Source: Gymnogyps californianus | Lineage: Eukaryota > Chordata > Aves > Accipitriformes > Cathartidae | Reading direction: 5' to 3' | Assembly (NCBI RefSeq): GCF_018139145.2 | Contig: NC_059500.1 | Coordinates: 26,827,437 to 26,891,436 of the forward strand | Length of the DNA: 64,000 bases | Shown here: in pieces, positions 27,440 to 36,880 of the stretch | Layout of the letters: every line of letters starts with the position of its first letter | Position numbering within the stretch: the stretch's first letter is position 1 | Notes under the pieces: generated by a model | Told to the model about the DNA's origin: nothing | What the model saw: only the letters and a program-made list of their open reading frames with translations | Databases searched by the model: none | Translations under genes and position numbers: made by a program

Positions 27440-27535
27440 TTGCTATTAACATATTTCAAAAAGCCCTTCAAGAGCTTCTTTCAAAATAGGGAGGGGGGTG
27501 TGGAGCTGAAGGAGACAGCTGACTGTTTGCTGCTT
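27440..27535. repeat. Diverged relic of a macrosatellite unit end, left of the array
   Basis: Immediately left of the first near-perfect unit, this stretch still aligns in order with the last ~105 bp of a unit (32350-32454). Shared features are CTCTTG, then TTCAAGAG followed by TCTTT and AAAAT, then a G-rich part. By eye about 17 of the last 22 positions before the junction match. Identity jumps to near 100% at 27,536. I read this as the worn edge of the array rather than unrelated flank. Confidence 0.6.
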
Positions 27536-28492
27536 CTGTTTTGCTTTCAAAAGACGTTTCTGCAGCCAGAAAATCCATGTTTGGGGGACTGCTTTGATCT
27601 GACAGGAAAAGTGGTAAAAGCCACAAAAAGCCATTCAGGTTGAATTCTGCCATCATTCGATAGCTGGCTGGTGTTAACTTGATCTTTCCCACAAAACGGA
27701 GAAGGAAACTGGGCAAACTCTATTTCACCAGAGTGAAATAAAAGGGGAGAAACACCCCTCAAAAAGAAGTAACTGATTTGTGTCAGACTGCTGTAGCAGA
27801 TTGCATGAGAGCGAGTATGAATTCTTCCTGAGCCTGAGGAGTGCAGTAAGACCCCATGAGACCCCCTGAAGGCGGCTGCTATCGTGCATCATGTGGTCTC
27901 CAGAGAAAGCCCGTGTCTTGCAGCTGGGTTCTCCTCCCAGGGCAGACCTCTGGCTCTCTGTGCAGCCCCAGCAGCTGCTCTTGCTGCTTTCTGCCTGCCT
28001 GCCCGCAGAGCCTCACCCCGCTCTGCTTCTCCCCAGGTTCCTGCTGCGTGCCTGAGGCATGCAGGATCACCTGTGGGCCTGGCATTGGGACCTGGGTCTG
28101 GATTTGGGGCCCGGCAGCAGCTCTTGGTGCCAAACCCAGAGGCCGCCTTCTGTCCCTGCCCTCATCTTGTGTGGCTGGCTTGGCTGCTGAAGAGGTCATG
28201 GAGCGGTGTGTGAGGAGGGTGAGGGGCCCTGGGGAGCACGGGGAAGATGCGCTGCCACTTCTGCGGGGATCACTCGCAGCGGAGAGGAGCTATGCTGGGG
28301 GAAGTGCTGCAGAAGGCATGCGATGGCAAGGGGGTGGCGGTGGCAATGAGGGGTGCTGGGGAACTGACGGTGCCCATCTGCCAAAGGCGGGTGCTTTCCA
28401 GGTTGGGGAGAAGAAATGCCAGCACCAAGGCTGGAGCTGGAAGAGCAGGAGGAAAGCCTGTGCTCGAGGGCAGCAGCACGTTCATCTTTCTC

Positions 28493-29636
28493 GGCTCGTG
28501 CAGGGCCTCTTTGCCCTGAGCCGAGCACTGTGGGGCCTGTCCCTCTGCTCTGCCAGTGCCTCTTTGCCCAGAGCTGAGCACCATGGGTCCTGGCCTGGGT
28601 CGTGCAGGGCCTCTTTGTCCTGCTTCGAGTGCCTTGCCGGCGCAGGAGCCAGGCCCCATGGCAGCCAAGGCAGGGCAAAGAGGGCCTGTCTGAGCAGAGG
28701 GCCCAGCCCCATGGGGCTCTCCTCAGGGCAGAGAGGCCAGCAGGGCCACAGGGCCCAGCCCCATGGGGCTCTCCTCAGGGCAGAGAGGCCAGCAGGGCCA
28801 CAGGGCCCAGCCCCATGGGGCTCTCCTCAGGCAGAGGCCAGCAGGGCCAGAGGGCCCGCCTCCATGGCGATCGGATCAGGGCAAAGGGGGCCCGCAGGAG
28901 CACAGGGCCAGGCCCATGGCAGCCTGCTCACGGGAAAGGGGCCCTGCCAGGCCATCGTGCCCAAATCAGGGCAGAGAGGCATTGCGTGAACGAGCAGTGG
29001 GCCAGGCCCTATGGCGGTCCAAGGCCCTCAGGCACCAAAATCAGTACTCAGGGGCCCTGCAAGGCCACATGGCTGATCTCCATGGTGCTTCACTCAAGGC
29101 CGAGGGGCCCTGCAACAGCAGAGGGCCGGGCCCTGTGGCACGCAAGTGAAGGGAAGGAAGCCCTCCAGGACCAGCGGGCCAGACCCTAGGGGACACGAAT
29201 CGGGGCTCAGAAGCCCTGCAAGAGCACAGGCCCAGGCACCATGGCGCCCTGCTCAAGGGAAAGAGGTCCTGCAAGAGCAGAGGACCAAGTCCCGTAACAC
29301 TCAAATAAGGGGAAAGAGAGCCCAGCAAGACCAGACAATCCAACTCAATGGCGCTCTGATCAGCGCAAAGAGGCCCTTCAGGTCCATAGGGCCAGGCGCC
29401 ATGGCACTTGAATGAGGGGAAAGGGCCGCTGCAAGAGCACAGGACCAGGCGCCATGGCACCTCGCTCAAGGGAAATGGGCCCTGCAAGAGCAGAGGGTCG
29501 AGACCCATGGTGGTGTGCTCGGAGGAGAGATGCGCTCAGAGACCAGAGGTCCAGGCCCCATGATAGTCAAAGGAGGGCAAAGAGGTTGTGGCGGGCCAGA
29601 GGGCGAAGCCCCACGGTGCTCTTCTAAAAACAAAGA
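28493..29636. repeat. Inverted GC-rich minisatellite, unit 1
   Basis: About 18 degenerate monomers of 52-54 bp lie in one orientation (about 28641-29636). A typical monomer contains GCCAGGCCCCATGG, then a CTC(A/C)AGG core, then AAAGAGGCCCTGCAAGAGCA. Left of about 28640, some 2.7 monomers of the same motif run in the opposite orientation (CTCTTTGCCC, then GAGCACCATGGGTCCTGG). The array is thus a short inverted repeat followed by a long direct repeat. The period is mostly not a multiple of three, which argues against selection for a repeated protein, even though several frames stay open across it. Confidence 0.85.
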
Positions 29637-29749
29637 GAAGAAACAGTGGGCATAGCCCCAGGAAAAGGGGGAGAAGACAGCACGGGTGAGGACAGCAGTG
29701 CTACCTGCATTGTTAGTAACACTGAGACTTTTTCTGTAGCTTTCACGCC

Positions 29750-29755
29750 TTTATT
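29750..29755 (-). promoter_or_regulatory. Poly(A) signal AATAAA, unit 1 gene
   Basis: TTTATT on the plus strand gives AATAAA on the minus strand, about 120 bp past the stop codon of the TOPORS-like gene. It is conserved in every complete unit. Confidence 0.75.
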
Positions 29756-29873
29756 TTCCTTGTCTGATCATTAGGTCTAGATGACTAAGGAGCACCTTCT
29801 GATCTTCTTGGGGGCCGGCGCATGCCCCAGCTGATGGCCCAGCCCTGGTTTCAGCAGCTCCTGGGGTGTTCTT

Positions 29874-30863
29874 CTAGTGTTGCTGGTGGGGTGGCCTCTT
29901 GTTGGGTGGTGAAGAGGCCTCAGGGCTGCCAGCCCTCCTCTTTGGGGGTCGCCGTGGCCCCCCAGGGGGGCGTTCCCTGCCCTGGCTGGAAGCGGAGGGA
30001 CCTGGCGCAGCCTCCTCTGGCTCCTCCTGGGGCTCTTCTTGCTCCCCCGCGATGGGAACAGGGGCAGAGGGGGGGCTGCTGGGATGCCCACCAAGGGCAG
30101 CTGTGGAGGTGCTGAGGAGCTCATCCACATTGTATCTGGCAGGGCTGCCGGAGGGGGCAGGACTGGATGCGGGAGACCCTCCTCGGGAGGCAGTGGGGCT
30201 GAGGGCACCCGCAGGGCTGCCCTCCCGGCCCCTGGCAGCACGGGTGTCCTCCAGGCCCAGCAGACGGCGGGCCTCCCCGCTGCACAGTTGCATGACAGCA
30301 TCGACGAGATTGCTCACAAATGTCGCCGTGCGGTTATGAAGGAAGAGCCCCAGCAGCCGGACCAGGACATCTTCGTCCAGTCCGAAGAGGACCAGGCTGG
30401 ACATGATGATGTCCTCCACGATGGCTGCCTGCAGATGGTCGTCCTCAAAGACCAGCCCCAGCACCCGGTGCAGCCAGGGCAGCAGGGGCTCGAGGAGAGC
30501 TGGGTGGTCCCAGAAAAGGGTTGCCCAGGTGTCAGCCTGGAGGCTGCCCACTGGAGCCCTGGGCACCTGTCCAGCAGCCCGCGGTGGGGATGCTGCAGGG
30601 CTGTGGGCAGCCTGGTGGGTGACGACTGATGATGCCGTAGGTGGTCTGACGACATACTCTTCAAAGTCGTCGTATGCCCGCACCGAGTGCACGATGGAGC
30701 TCACCCTCCTCTTGCAGAGGGGGCACTCGGGCTTGCTCTCAGCCCACCGCCGGATGCAGGTGAAACAGAAACGGTGGCAGCACGGCATCACGTAGCTGGC
30801 CTGCTCCCAGTCTTCCAGACATATGGGACAGCGGTTGTCCAGCTCCGTGGCCATGCTCTCCAT
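29874..30863 (-). CDS. TOPORS-like RING E3 ubiquitin ligase, unit 1
   Basis: Predicted 329-residue protein. An N-terminal C3HC4 RING has ligands Cys12, Cys15, Cys28, His30, Cys33, Cys36, Cys47 and Cys50 (CPICLEDW...MPCCHRFCFTC...CPLC), all intact. Residues about 111-194 match the helical region after the RING in TOPORS, with the LLPWL, IVEDIIMS, LD and FLHNRT landmarks. The tail is Pro/Ser/Gly-rich and ends with basic patches (PPKRR at 306-310, KRPP near the end), a likely nuclear signal. TOPORS is a nuclear E3 for ubiquitin and SUMO; this protein is about a third of human TOPORS length and lacks its SUMO-ligase and Arg/Ser-rich parts, so ubiquitin ligase is the safest call. The frame opens upstream to a GTG, which I do not accept as a eukaryotic start. 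I chose the first ATG in the coding exon; ATG at 30854 (three codons later, A at -3, G at +4) has better context and may be used. The exon is preceded by a 122-bp intron. Confidence 0.88.
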   Translation of the reverse strand: MESMATELDNRCPICLEDWEQASYVMPCCHRFCFTCIRRWAESKPECPLCKRRVSSIVHSVRAYDDFEEYVVRPPTASSVVTHQAAHSPAASPPRAAGQVPRAPVGSLQADTWATLFWDHPALLEPLLPWLHRVLGLVFEDDHLQAAIVEDIIMSSLVLFGLDEDVLVRLLGLFLHNRTATFVSNLVDAVMQLCSGEARRLLGLEDTRAARGREGSPAGALSPTASRGGSPASSPAPSGSPARYNVDELLSTSTAALGGHPSSPPSAPVPIAGEQEEPQEEPEEAAPGPSASSQGRERPPGGPRRPPKRRAGSPEASSPPNKRPPHQQH

Positions 30864-30939
30864 GTGCTGTGGTGGGCTGGGGAGAGCTGGCGATGACGAG
30901 CCGCTCCCTCTCACTGGCGCTGCAGCAGCAGGTGTCGCG

Positions 30940-31061
30940 CTAGAAAAGGAAGAGAGGCCACGGTCATGGGCTGGCCTGGGCAGGGGTGGAAGAAATGTCC
31001 AGGTGCCTCAAGAACGAAACCCTCCCAACTCCCCAGGGTGGAGTTTGCCCATACAGCTCAC
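30940..31061 (-). other. Predicted 122-bp intron before the coding exon, unit 1 (same in all units)
   Basis: On the minus strand the donor reads CAGAG|GTGAGC (GT at 31061-31060). The acceptor is a strong pyrimidine tract, CTCTCTTCCTTTTCTAG|CG (AG at 30941-30940). Equivalent introns are at 35921-36042, 40841-40962, 45761-45882, 50681-50802, 55600-55721 and 60515-60636. Exon 1 would run from about 31250 to 31062 and be untranslated if the promoter at 31280-31380 is used. It contains one short upstream ATG at 31197, giving a ten-codon frame. No transcript evidence is available. Confidence 0.65.
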
Positions 31062-31280
31062 CTCTGCTGCTGCAAGCACGCCTCCTGGGTGTCCCTGCTG
31101 CCTGAACCTGGCAGGGCAGGGGAAAACCTATGATGACTCTGGAGACGGGCACTGGGAGCTGCAGTCAGCAACTCTCCGGGCACGACACCAGCACCATAAG
31201 CCTCGCTCAACGCTCCAAACCTCGCGTACTCGCTCAGCTGGAGTGAAGGCACGAGCCGGCTGGGTGAGACTCGCCGCCCG

Positions 31281-31378
31281 GATATAAGCAGTGAGGGACG
31301 CGTGGTCACAGTCCATCCCTCAGTGACGTCAGAACCCATCGCTCAGGGACGTCACAGTCCATTCCTCGGGGACGTCAC
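31281..31378 (-). promoter_or_regulatory. CRE-rich promoter of the TOPORS-like gene, unit 1
   Basis: Three CRE motifs lie at 31324-31331 (perfect palindrome TGACGTCA), 31348-31355 and 31371-31378 (both GACGTCAC). Their GACGTCA cores are spaced exactly 23 bp apart as part of a 23-bp tandem repeat. About 40 bp closer to the gene is a TATA-like TTATATCC (minus strand, around 31281-31287). A start site near 31240-31265 would give a leader that splices into the coding exon. CREs are bound by CREB/ATF/CREM factors; use in a particular tissue is not shown. Confidence 0.65.
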
Positions 31379-31899
31379 ACTGGGCCGTCCTTGCCCGCGG
31401 CACTCACCCCAGCAGCGCTGCGGTCCCAGCACATGCGTCTGGGGTTACCACAATGCCACCAGTCCATCCCTCATCTCTTGTCCTGTGCTCGGCATTGGTG
31501 TTTCGTGCCAGTCGCTGAGGTCTTGGCTGTGTCTTCCCAGGGCCCCATCAGGTTTCTGTGGGTGTGGTACCCATCTCGAGGCATATACGGGAAGAGGGTT
31601 TGTTTCATAACGTCCCGCGCCTCCCTGGGAGGCTACAGGACAAAGTCCCACAGGCTCTCCCCACACTTCAGCACTGCTGGCCAGCCCTCTGGGCTGCCCT
31701 GGTTCCTCCCACGGGGGGTCAAAGGCAGCACTTGGCTCTCTCACGGGGATTTTCTCCCATCTTTCTCCCCTAGACAGAGGGCGCAAGGGTGATCCCCTCT
31801 GCTCAGCACCCATCAGGCCTCATCCGGGCACTGCGTCCTCTTTGGTGTCCCAGACAGGAGAGAAGTTAGACACATCGGAGGGGCTCAAGAGAGACTACC

Positions 31900-32222
31900 G
31901 AGACAGTGGGACAGGAGCACTTGCCCTGTGAGGAGGGTCTGTGGGGCTGGGGCTGGTTCAGCATGGATCAGAGAAGGCGTTGAGGGACCTCACAGCACAC
32001 CCCGGTGCCTGTGGGGAAGGGACCAAAGGGATGGAGACAGGGTCTTCCCAGAAGTGCCTGGCGGGAGGGTGAGAGAGAGTGGCATCTCCTGAAACTCAGA
32101 GAAGTTCAGGCTGGAGATACGGAAGAAAAACCAAAATCACCGTGAGGATCGTGAAGCACTGGAGTGGGTTGTCTAGAGAGGCTGTGGGATCCCTGAGCCT
32201 GGAGGTTTTCTAGACCTGAATG
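31900..32222 (+). mobile_element. Old CR1 LINE 3' fragment inside unit 1
   Basis: Degraded but ordered similarity to CR1 3' sequence: a GGGGCTGGTTCAGCATGG block (~31947), AAGTTCAGGCTGGAGATACG (~32103), then GCACTGGAGTGGGTTGTCTA and AGAGAGGCTGTGGGATCCCT (~32157-32193) followed by GAGCCTGGAGGTTTTC. It carries many more changes than the units have from each other, so it predates the amplification. Confidence 0.7.
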
Positions 32223-33411
32223 GGCACAACCCAGAGCACAACTGTCACAAGCCCGCGAAGGGATGCCCTGCGAAGTCCCGGAAGAGAAAGCATTGCCAGT
32301 GGGAAAGGTAGCAAAGGTTTCCAAAGGTGGAACAGCTTCCAGAAGTTGCAATGTCAGAAAACGACTCTCTTGTTCATTCTATTCATAAGCTTTCAAGAGA
32401 ATCTTTAAAAATCTGGTGGGGGATCGAGGGAGTGGTGGGGACTATTTCCTCGTCCTGTTTTGCTTTCAAAAGACGTTTCTGCAGCCAGAAAATCCATGTT
32501 TGGGGGACTGCTTTGATCTGACAGGAAAAGTGGTAAAAGCCACAAAAAGCCATTCAGGTTGAATTCTGCCATCATTCGATAGCTGGCTGGTGTTAACTTG
32601 ATCTTTCCCACAAAACGGAGAAGGAAACTGGGCAAACTCTATTTCACCAGAGTGAAATAAAAGGGGAGAAACACCCCTCAAAAAGAAGTAACTGATTTGT
32701 GTCAGACTGCTGTAGCAGATTGCATGAGAGCGAGTATGAATTCTTCCTGAGCCTGAGGAGTGCAGTAAGACCCCATGAGACCCCCTGAAGGCGGCTGCTA
32801 TCGTGCATCATGTGGTCTCCAGAGAAAGCCCGTGTCTTGCAGCTGGGTTCTCCTCCCAGGGCAGACCTCTGGCTCTCTGTGCAGCCCCAGCAGCTGCTCT
32901 TGCTGCTTTCTGCCTGCCTGCCCGTAGAGCCTCACCCCGCTCTGCTTCTCCCCAGGTTCCTGCTGCGTGCCTGAGGCATGCAGGATCACCTGTGGGCCTG
33001 GCATTGGGACCTGGGTCTGGATTTGGGGCCCGGCAGCAGCTCTTGGTGCCAAACCCAGAGGCCGCCTTCTGTCCCTGCCCTCATCTTGTGTGGCTGGCTT
33101 GGCTGCTGAAGAGGTCATGGAGCGGTGTGTGAGGAGGGTGAGGGGCCCTGGGGAGCACGGGGAAGATGCGCTGCCACTTCTGCGGGGATCACTCGCAGCG
33201 GAGAGGAGCTATGCTGGGGGAAGTGCTGCAGAAGGCATGCGATGGCAAGGGGGTGGCGGTGGCAATGAGGGGTGCTGGGGAACTGACGGTGCCCATCTGC
33301 CAAAGGCGGGTGCTTTCCAGGTTGGGGAGAAGAAATGCCAGCACCAAGGCTGGAGCTGGAAGAGCAGGAGGAAAGCCTGTGCTCGAGGGCAGCAGCACGT
33401 TCATCTTTCTC

Positions 33412-34617
33412 GGCTCGTGCAGGGCCTCTTTGCCCTGAGCCGAGCACTGTGGGGCCTGTCCCTCTGCTCTGCCAGTGCCTCTTTGCCCAGAGCTGAGCAC
33501 CATGGGTCCTGGCCTGGGTCGTGCAGGGCCTCTTTGTCCTGCTTCGAGTGCCTTGCCGGCGCAGGAGCCAGGCCCCATGGCAGCCAAGGCAGGGCAAAGA
33601 GGGCCTGTCTGAGCAGAGGGCCCAGCCCCATGGGGCTCTCCTCAGGGCAGAGAGGCCAGCAGGGCCTGTCTGAGCAGAGGGCCCAGCCCCATGGGGCTCT
33701 CCTCAGGGCAGAGAGGCCAGCAGGGCCACAGGGCCCAGCCCCATGGGGCTCTCCTCAGGGCAGAGAGGCCAGCAGGGCCACAGGGCCCAGCCCCATGGGA
33801 CTCTCCTCAGGCAGAGGCCAGCAGGGCCAGAGGGCCCGCCTCCATGGCGATCGGATCAGGGCAAAGGGGGCCCGCAGGAGCACAGGGCCAGGCCCCATGG
33901 CAGCCTGCTCACGGGAAAGGGGCCCTGCCAGGCCATCGTGCCCAAATCAGGGCAGAGAGGCATTGCGTGAACGAGCAGTGGGCCAGGCCCTATGGCGGTC
34001 CAAGGCCCTCAGGCACCAAAATCAGTACTCAGGGGCCCTGCAAGGCCACGTGGCTGATCTCCATGGTGCTTCACTCAAGGCCGAGGGGCCCTGCAACAGC
34101 AGAGGGCCGGGCCCTGTGGCACGCAAGTGAAGGGAAGGAAGCCCTCCAGGACCAGCGGGCCAGACCCTAGGGGACACGAATCGGGGCTCAGAAGCCCTGC
34201 AAGAGCACAGGCCCAGGCACCATGGCGCCCTGCTCAAGGGAAAGAGGTCCTGCAAGAGCAGAGGACCAAGTCCCGTAACACTCAAATAAGGGGAAAGAGA
34301 GCCCAGCAAGACCAGACAATCCAACTCAATGGCGCTCTGATCAGCGCAAAGAGGCCCTTCAGGTCCATAGGGCCAGGCGCCATGGCACTTGAATGAGGGG
34401 AAAGGGCCGCTGCAAGAGCACAGGACCAGGCGCCATGGCACCTCGCTCAAGGGAAATGGGCCCTGCAAGAGCAGAGGGTCGAGACCCATGGTGGTGTGCT
34501 CGGAGGAGAGATGCGCTCAGAGACCAGAGGTCCAGGCCCCATGATAGTCAAAGGAGGGCAAAGAGGTTGTGGCGGGCCAGAGGGCGAAGCCCCACGGTGC
34601 TCTTCTAAAAACAAAGA
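33412..34617. repeat. Inverted minisatellite, unit 2 (expanded)
   Basis: Same organisation as in unit 1, with the orientation switch near 33,559 and one additional monomer from the 61-bp duplication. This shows that the minisatellite still changes length. Confidence 0.85.
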
Positions 34618-34730
34618 GAAGAAACAGTGGGCATAGCCCCAGGAAAAGGGGGAGAAGACAGCACGGGTGAGGACAGCAGTGCTACTTGCATTGTTAGTAA
34701 CACTGAGACTTTTTCTGTAGCTTTCACGCC

Positions 34731-34736
34731 TTTATT
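34731..34736 (-). promoter_or_regulatory. Poly(A) signal, unit 2 gene
   Basis: AATAAA on the minus strand, same place relative to the stop codon as in unit 1. Confidence 0.75.
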
Positions 34737-34854
34737 TTCCTTGTCTGATCATTAGGTCTAGATGACTAAGGAGCACCTTCTGATCTTCTTGGGGGCCGGC
34801 GCATGCCCCAGCTGATGGCCCAGCCCTGGTTTCAGCAGCTCCTGGGGTGTTCTT

Positions 34855-35844
34855 CTAGTGTTGCTGGTGGGGTGGCCTCTTGTTGGGTGGTGAAGAGGCC
34901 TCAGGGCTGCCAGCCCTCCTCTTTGGGGGTCGCCGTGGCCCCCCAGGGGGGCGTTCCCTGCCCTGGCTGGAAGCGGAGGGACCTGGCGCAGCCTCCTCTG
35001 GCTCCTCCTGGGGCTCTTCTTGCTCCCCCGCGATGGGAACAGGGGCAGAGGGGGGGCTGCTGGGATGCCCACCAAGGGCAGCTGTGGAGGTGCTGAGGAG
35101 CTCATCCACATTGTATCTGGCAGGGCTGCCGGAGGGGGCAGGACTGGATGCGGGAGACCCTCCTCGGGAGGCAGTGGGGCTGAGGGCACCCGCAGGGCTG
35201 CCCTCCCGGCCCCTGGCAGCACGGGTGTCCTCCAGGCCCAGCAGACGGCGGGCCTCCCCGCTGCACAGTTGCATGACAGCATCGACGAGATTGCTCACAA
35301 ATGTCGCCGTGCGGTTATGAAGGAAGAGCCCCAGCAGCCGGACCAGGACATCTTCGTCCAGTCCGAAGAGGACCAGGCTGGACATGATGATGTCCTCCAC
35401 GATGGCTGCCTGCAGATGGTCGTCCTCAAAGACCAGCCCCAGCACCCGGTGCAGCCAGGGCAGCAGGGGCTCGAGGAGAGCTGGGTGGTCCCAGAAAAGG
35501 GTTGCCCAGGTGTCAGCCTGGAGGCTGCCCACTGGAGCCCTGGGCACCTGTCCAGCAGCCCGCGGTGGGGATGCTGCAGGGCTGTGGGCAGCCTGGTGGG
35601 TGACGACTGATGATGCCGTAGGTGGTCTGACGACATACTCTTCAAAGTCGTCGTATGCCCGCACCGAGTGCACGATGGAGCTCACCCTCCTCTTGCAGAG
35701 GGGGCACTCGGGCTTGCTCTCAGCCCACCGCCGGATGCAGGTGAAACAGAAACGGTGGCAGCACGGCATCACGTAGCTGGCCTGCTCCCAGTCTTCCAGA
35801 CATATGGGACAGCGGTTGTCCAGCTCCGTGGCCATGCTCTCCAT
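34855..35844 (-). CDS. TOPORS-like RING E3 ubiquitin ligase, unit 2
   Basis: Predicted protein identical to the unit 1 product (329 residues from this ATG), with all eight RING zinc ligands and the helical TOPORS region intact. Splice sites and promoter are also unchanged, so there is no sequence reason to think this copy inactive. Confidence 0.88.
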   Translation of the reverse strand: MESMATELDNRCPICLEDWEQASYVMPCCHRFCFTCIRRWAESKPECPLCKRRVSSIVHSVRAYDDFEEYVVRPPTASSVVTHQAAHSPAASPPRAAGQVPRAPVGSLQADTWATLFWDHPALLEPLLPWLHRVLGLVFEDDHLQAAIVEDIIMSSLVLFGLDEDVLVRLLGLFLHNRTATFVSNLVDAVMQLCSGEARRLLGLEDTRAARGREGSPAGALSPTASRGGSPASSPAPSGSPARYNVDELLSTSTAALGGHPSSPPSAPVPIAGEQEEPQEEPEEAAPGPSASSQGRERPPGGPRRPPKRRAGSPEASSPPNKRPPHQQH

Positions 35845-36261
35845 GTGCTGTGGTGGGCTGGGGAGAGCTGGCGATGACGAGCCGCTCCCTCTCACTGGCG
35901 CTGCAGCAGCAGGTGTCGCGCTAGAAAAGGAAGAGAGGCCACGGTCATGGGCTGGCCTGGGCAGGGGTGGAAGAAATGTCCAGGTGCCTCAAGAACGAAA
36001 CCCTCCCAACTCCCCAGGGTGGAGTTTGCCCATACAGCTCACCTCTGCTGCTGCAAGCACGCCTCCTGGGTGTCCCTGCTGCCTGAACCTGGCAGGGCAG
36101 GGGAAAACCTATGATGACTCTGGAGACGGGCACTGGGAGCTGCAGTCAGCAACTCTCCGGGCACGACACCAGCACCATAAGCCTCGCTCAACGCTCCAAA
36201 CCTCGCGTACTCGCTCAGCTGGAGTGAAGGCACGAGCCGGCTGGGTGAGACTCGCCGCCCG

Positions 36262-36359
36262 GATATAAGCAGTGAGGGACGCGTGGTCACAGTCCATCCC
36301 TCAGTGACGTCAGAACCCATCGCTCAGGGACGTCACAGTCCATTCCTCGGGGACGTCAC
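36262..36359 (-). promoter_or_regulatory. CRE-rich promoter, unit 2
   Basis: TATA-like box and three 23-bp-spaced CRE motifs, same sequence as unit 1. Confidence 0.65.
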
Positions 36360-36880
36360 ACTGGGCCGTCCTTGCCCGCGGCACTCGCCCCAGCAGCGCT
36401 GCGGTCCCAGCACATGCGTCTGGGGTTACCACAATGCCACCAGTCCATCCCTCATCTCTTGTCCTGTGCTCGGCATTGGTGTTTCGTGCCAGTCGCTGAG
36501 GTCTTGGCTGTGTCTTCCCAGGGCCCCATCAGGTTTCTGTGGGTGTGGTACCCATCTCGAGGCATATACGGGAAGAGGGTTTGTTTCATAACGTCCCGCG
36601 CCTCCCTGGGAGGCTACAGGACAAAGTCCCACAGGCTCTCCCCACACTTCAGCACTGCTGGCCAGCCCTCTGGGCTGCCCTGGTTCCTCCCACGGGGGGT
36701 CAAAGGCAGCACTTGGCTCTCTCACGGGGATTTTCTCCCATCTTTCTCCCCTAGACAGAGGGCGCAAGGGTGATCCCCTCTGCTCAGCACCCATCAGGCC
36801 TCATCCGGGCACTGCGTCCTCTTTGGTGTCCCAGACAGGAGAGAAGTTAGACACATCGGAGGGGCTCAAGAGAGACTACC

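Larger units (their letters stand above)
27536..32454. repeat. Macrosatellite unit 1 (4919 bp)
   Basis: Reference copy for the positions used here. Private or notable variants: one C missing near 28,917; G at 28,820 where most other units have A; A at about 31,406 (CACTCACCCC) where others have G. Position 32,259 is G (CCCGCGAAG), shared only with unit 7. The first ~950 bp (27536-28490) hold no feature I can name; the plus strand there is open but not convincingly coding. Confidence 0.95.

Noticed and set aside
28270..28668. Minus-strand frames of 130-160 codons over the minisatellite (also in the other units)
   Set aside because: They arise from GC-rich repeat sequence with few stops, read the same motif in different frames, and contain no domain.
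28497..29636. Collagen-like or proline-rich secreted protein encoded by the repeats
   Set aside because: There is no strict Gly-X-Y pattern, the monomer length is not a multiple of three, and the frame is not kept between units.
29777..30301. 174-codon minus-strand frame overlapping the end of the RING gene
   Set aside because: It is the shifted frame of the same exon, with no motif; the RING frame explains the sequence.
30864..30914. Upstream start at GTG (30912-30914) giving a 346-residue RING protein
   Set aside because: GTG is not a normal start in vertebrate genes. The frame is open upstream because it continues to a good splice acceptor at 30940. I used the first ATG in the exon instead.
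31281..31290. TATA box read on the plus strand (GATATAAGC) driving a divergent gene to the right
   Set aside because: No plausible coding exon follows within the next kilobase on the plus strand; the minus-strand gene accounts for the promoter motifs.
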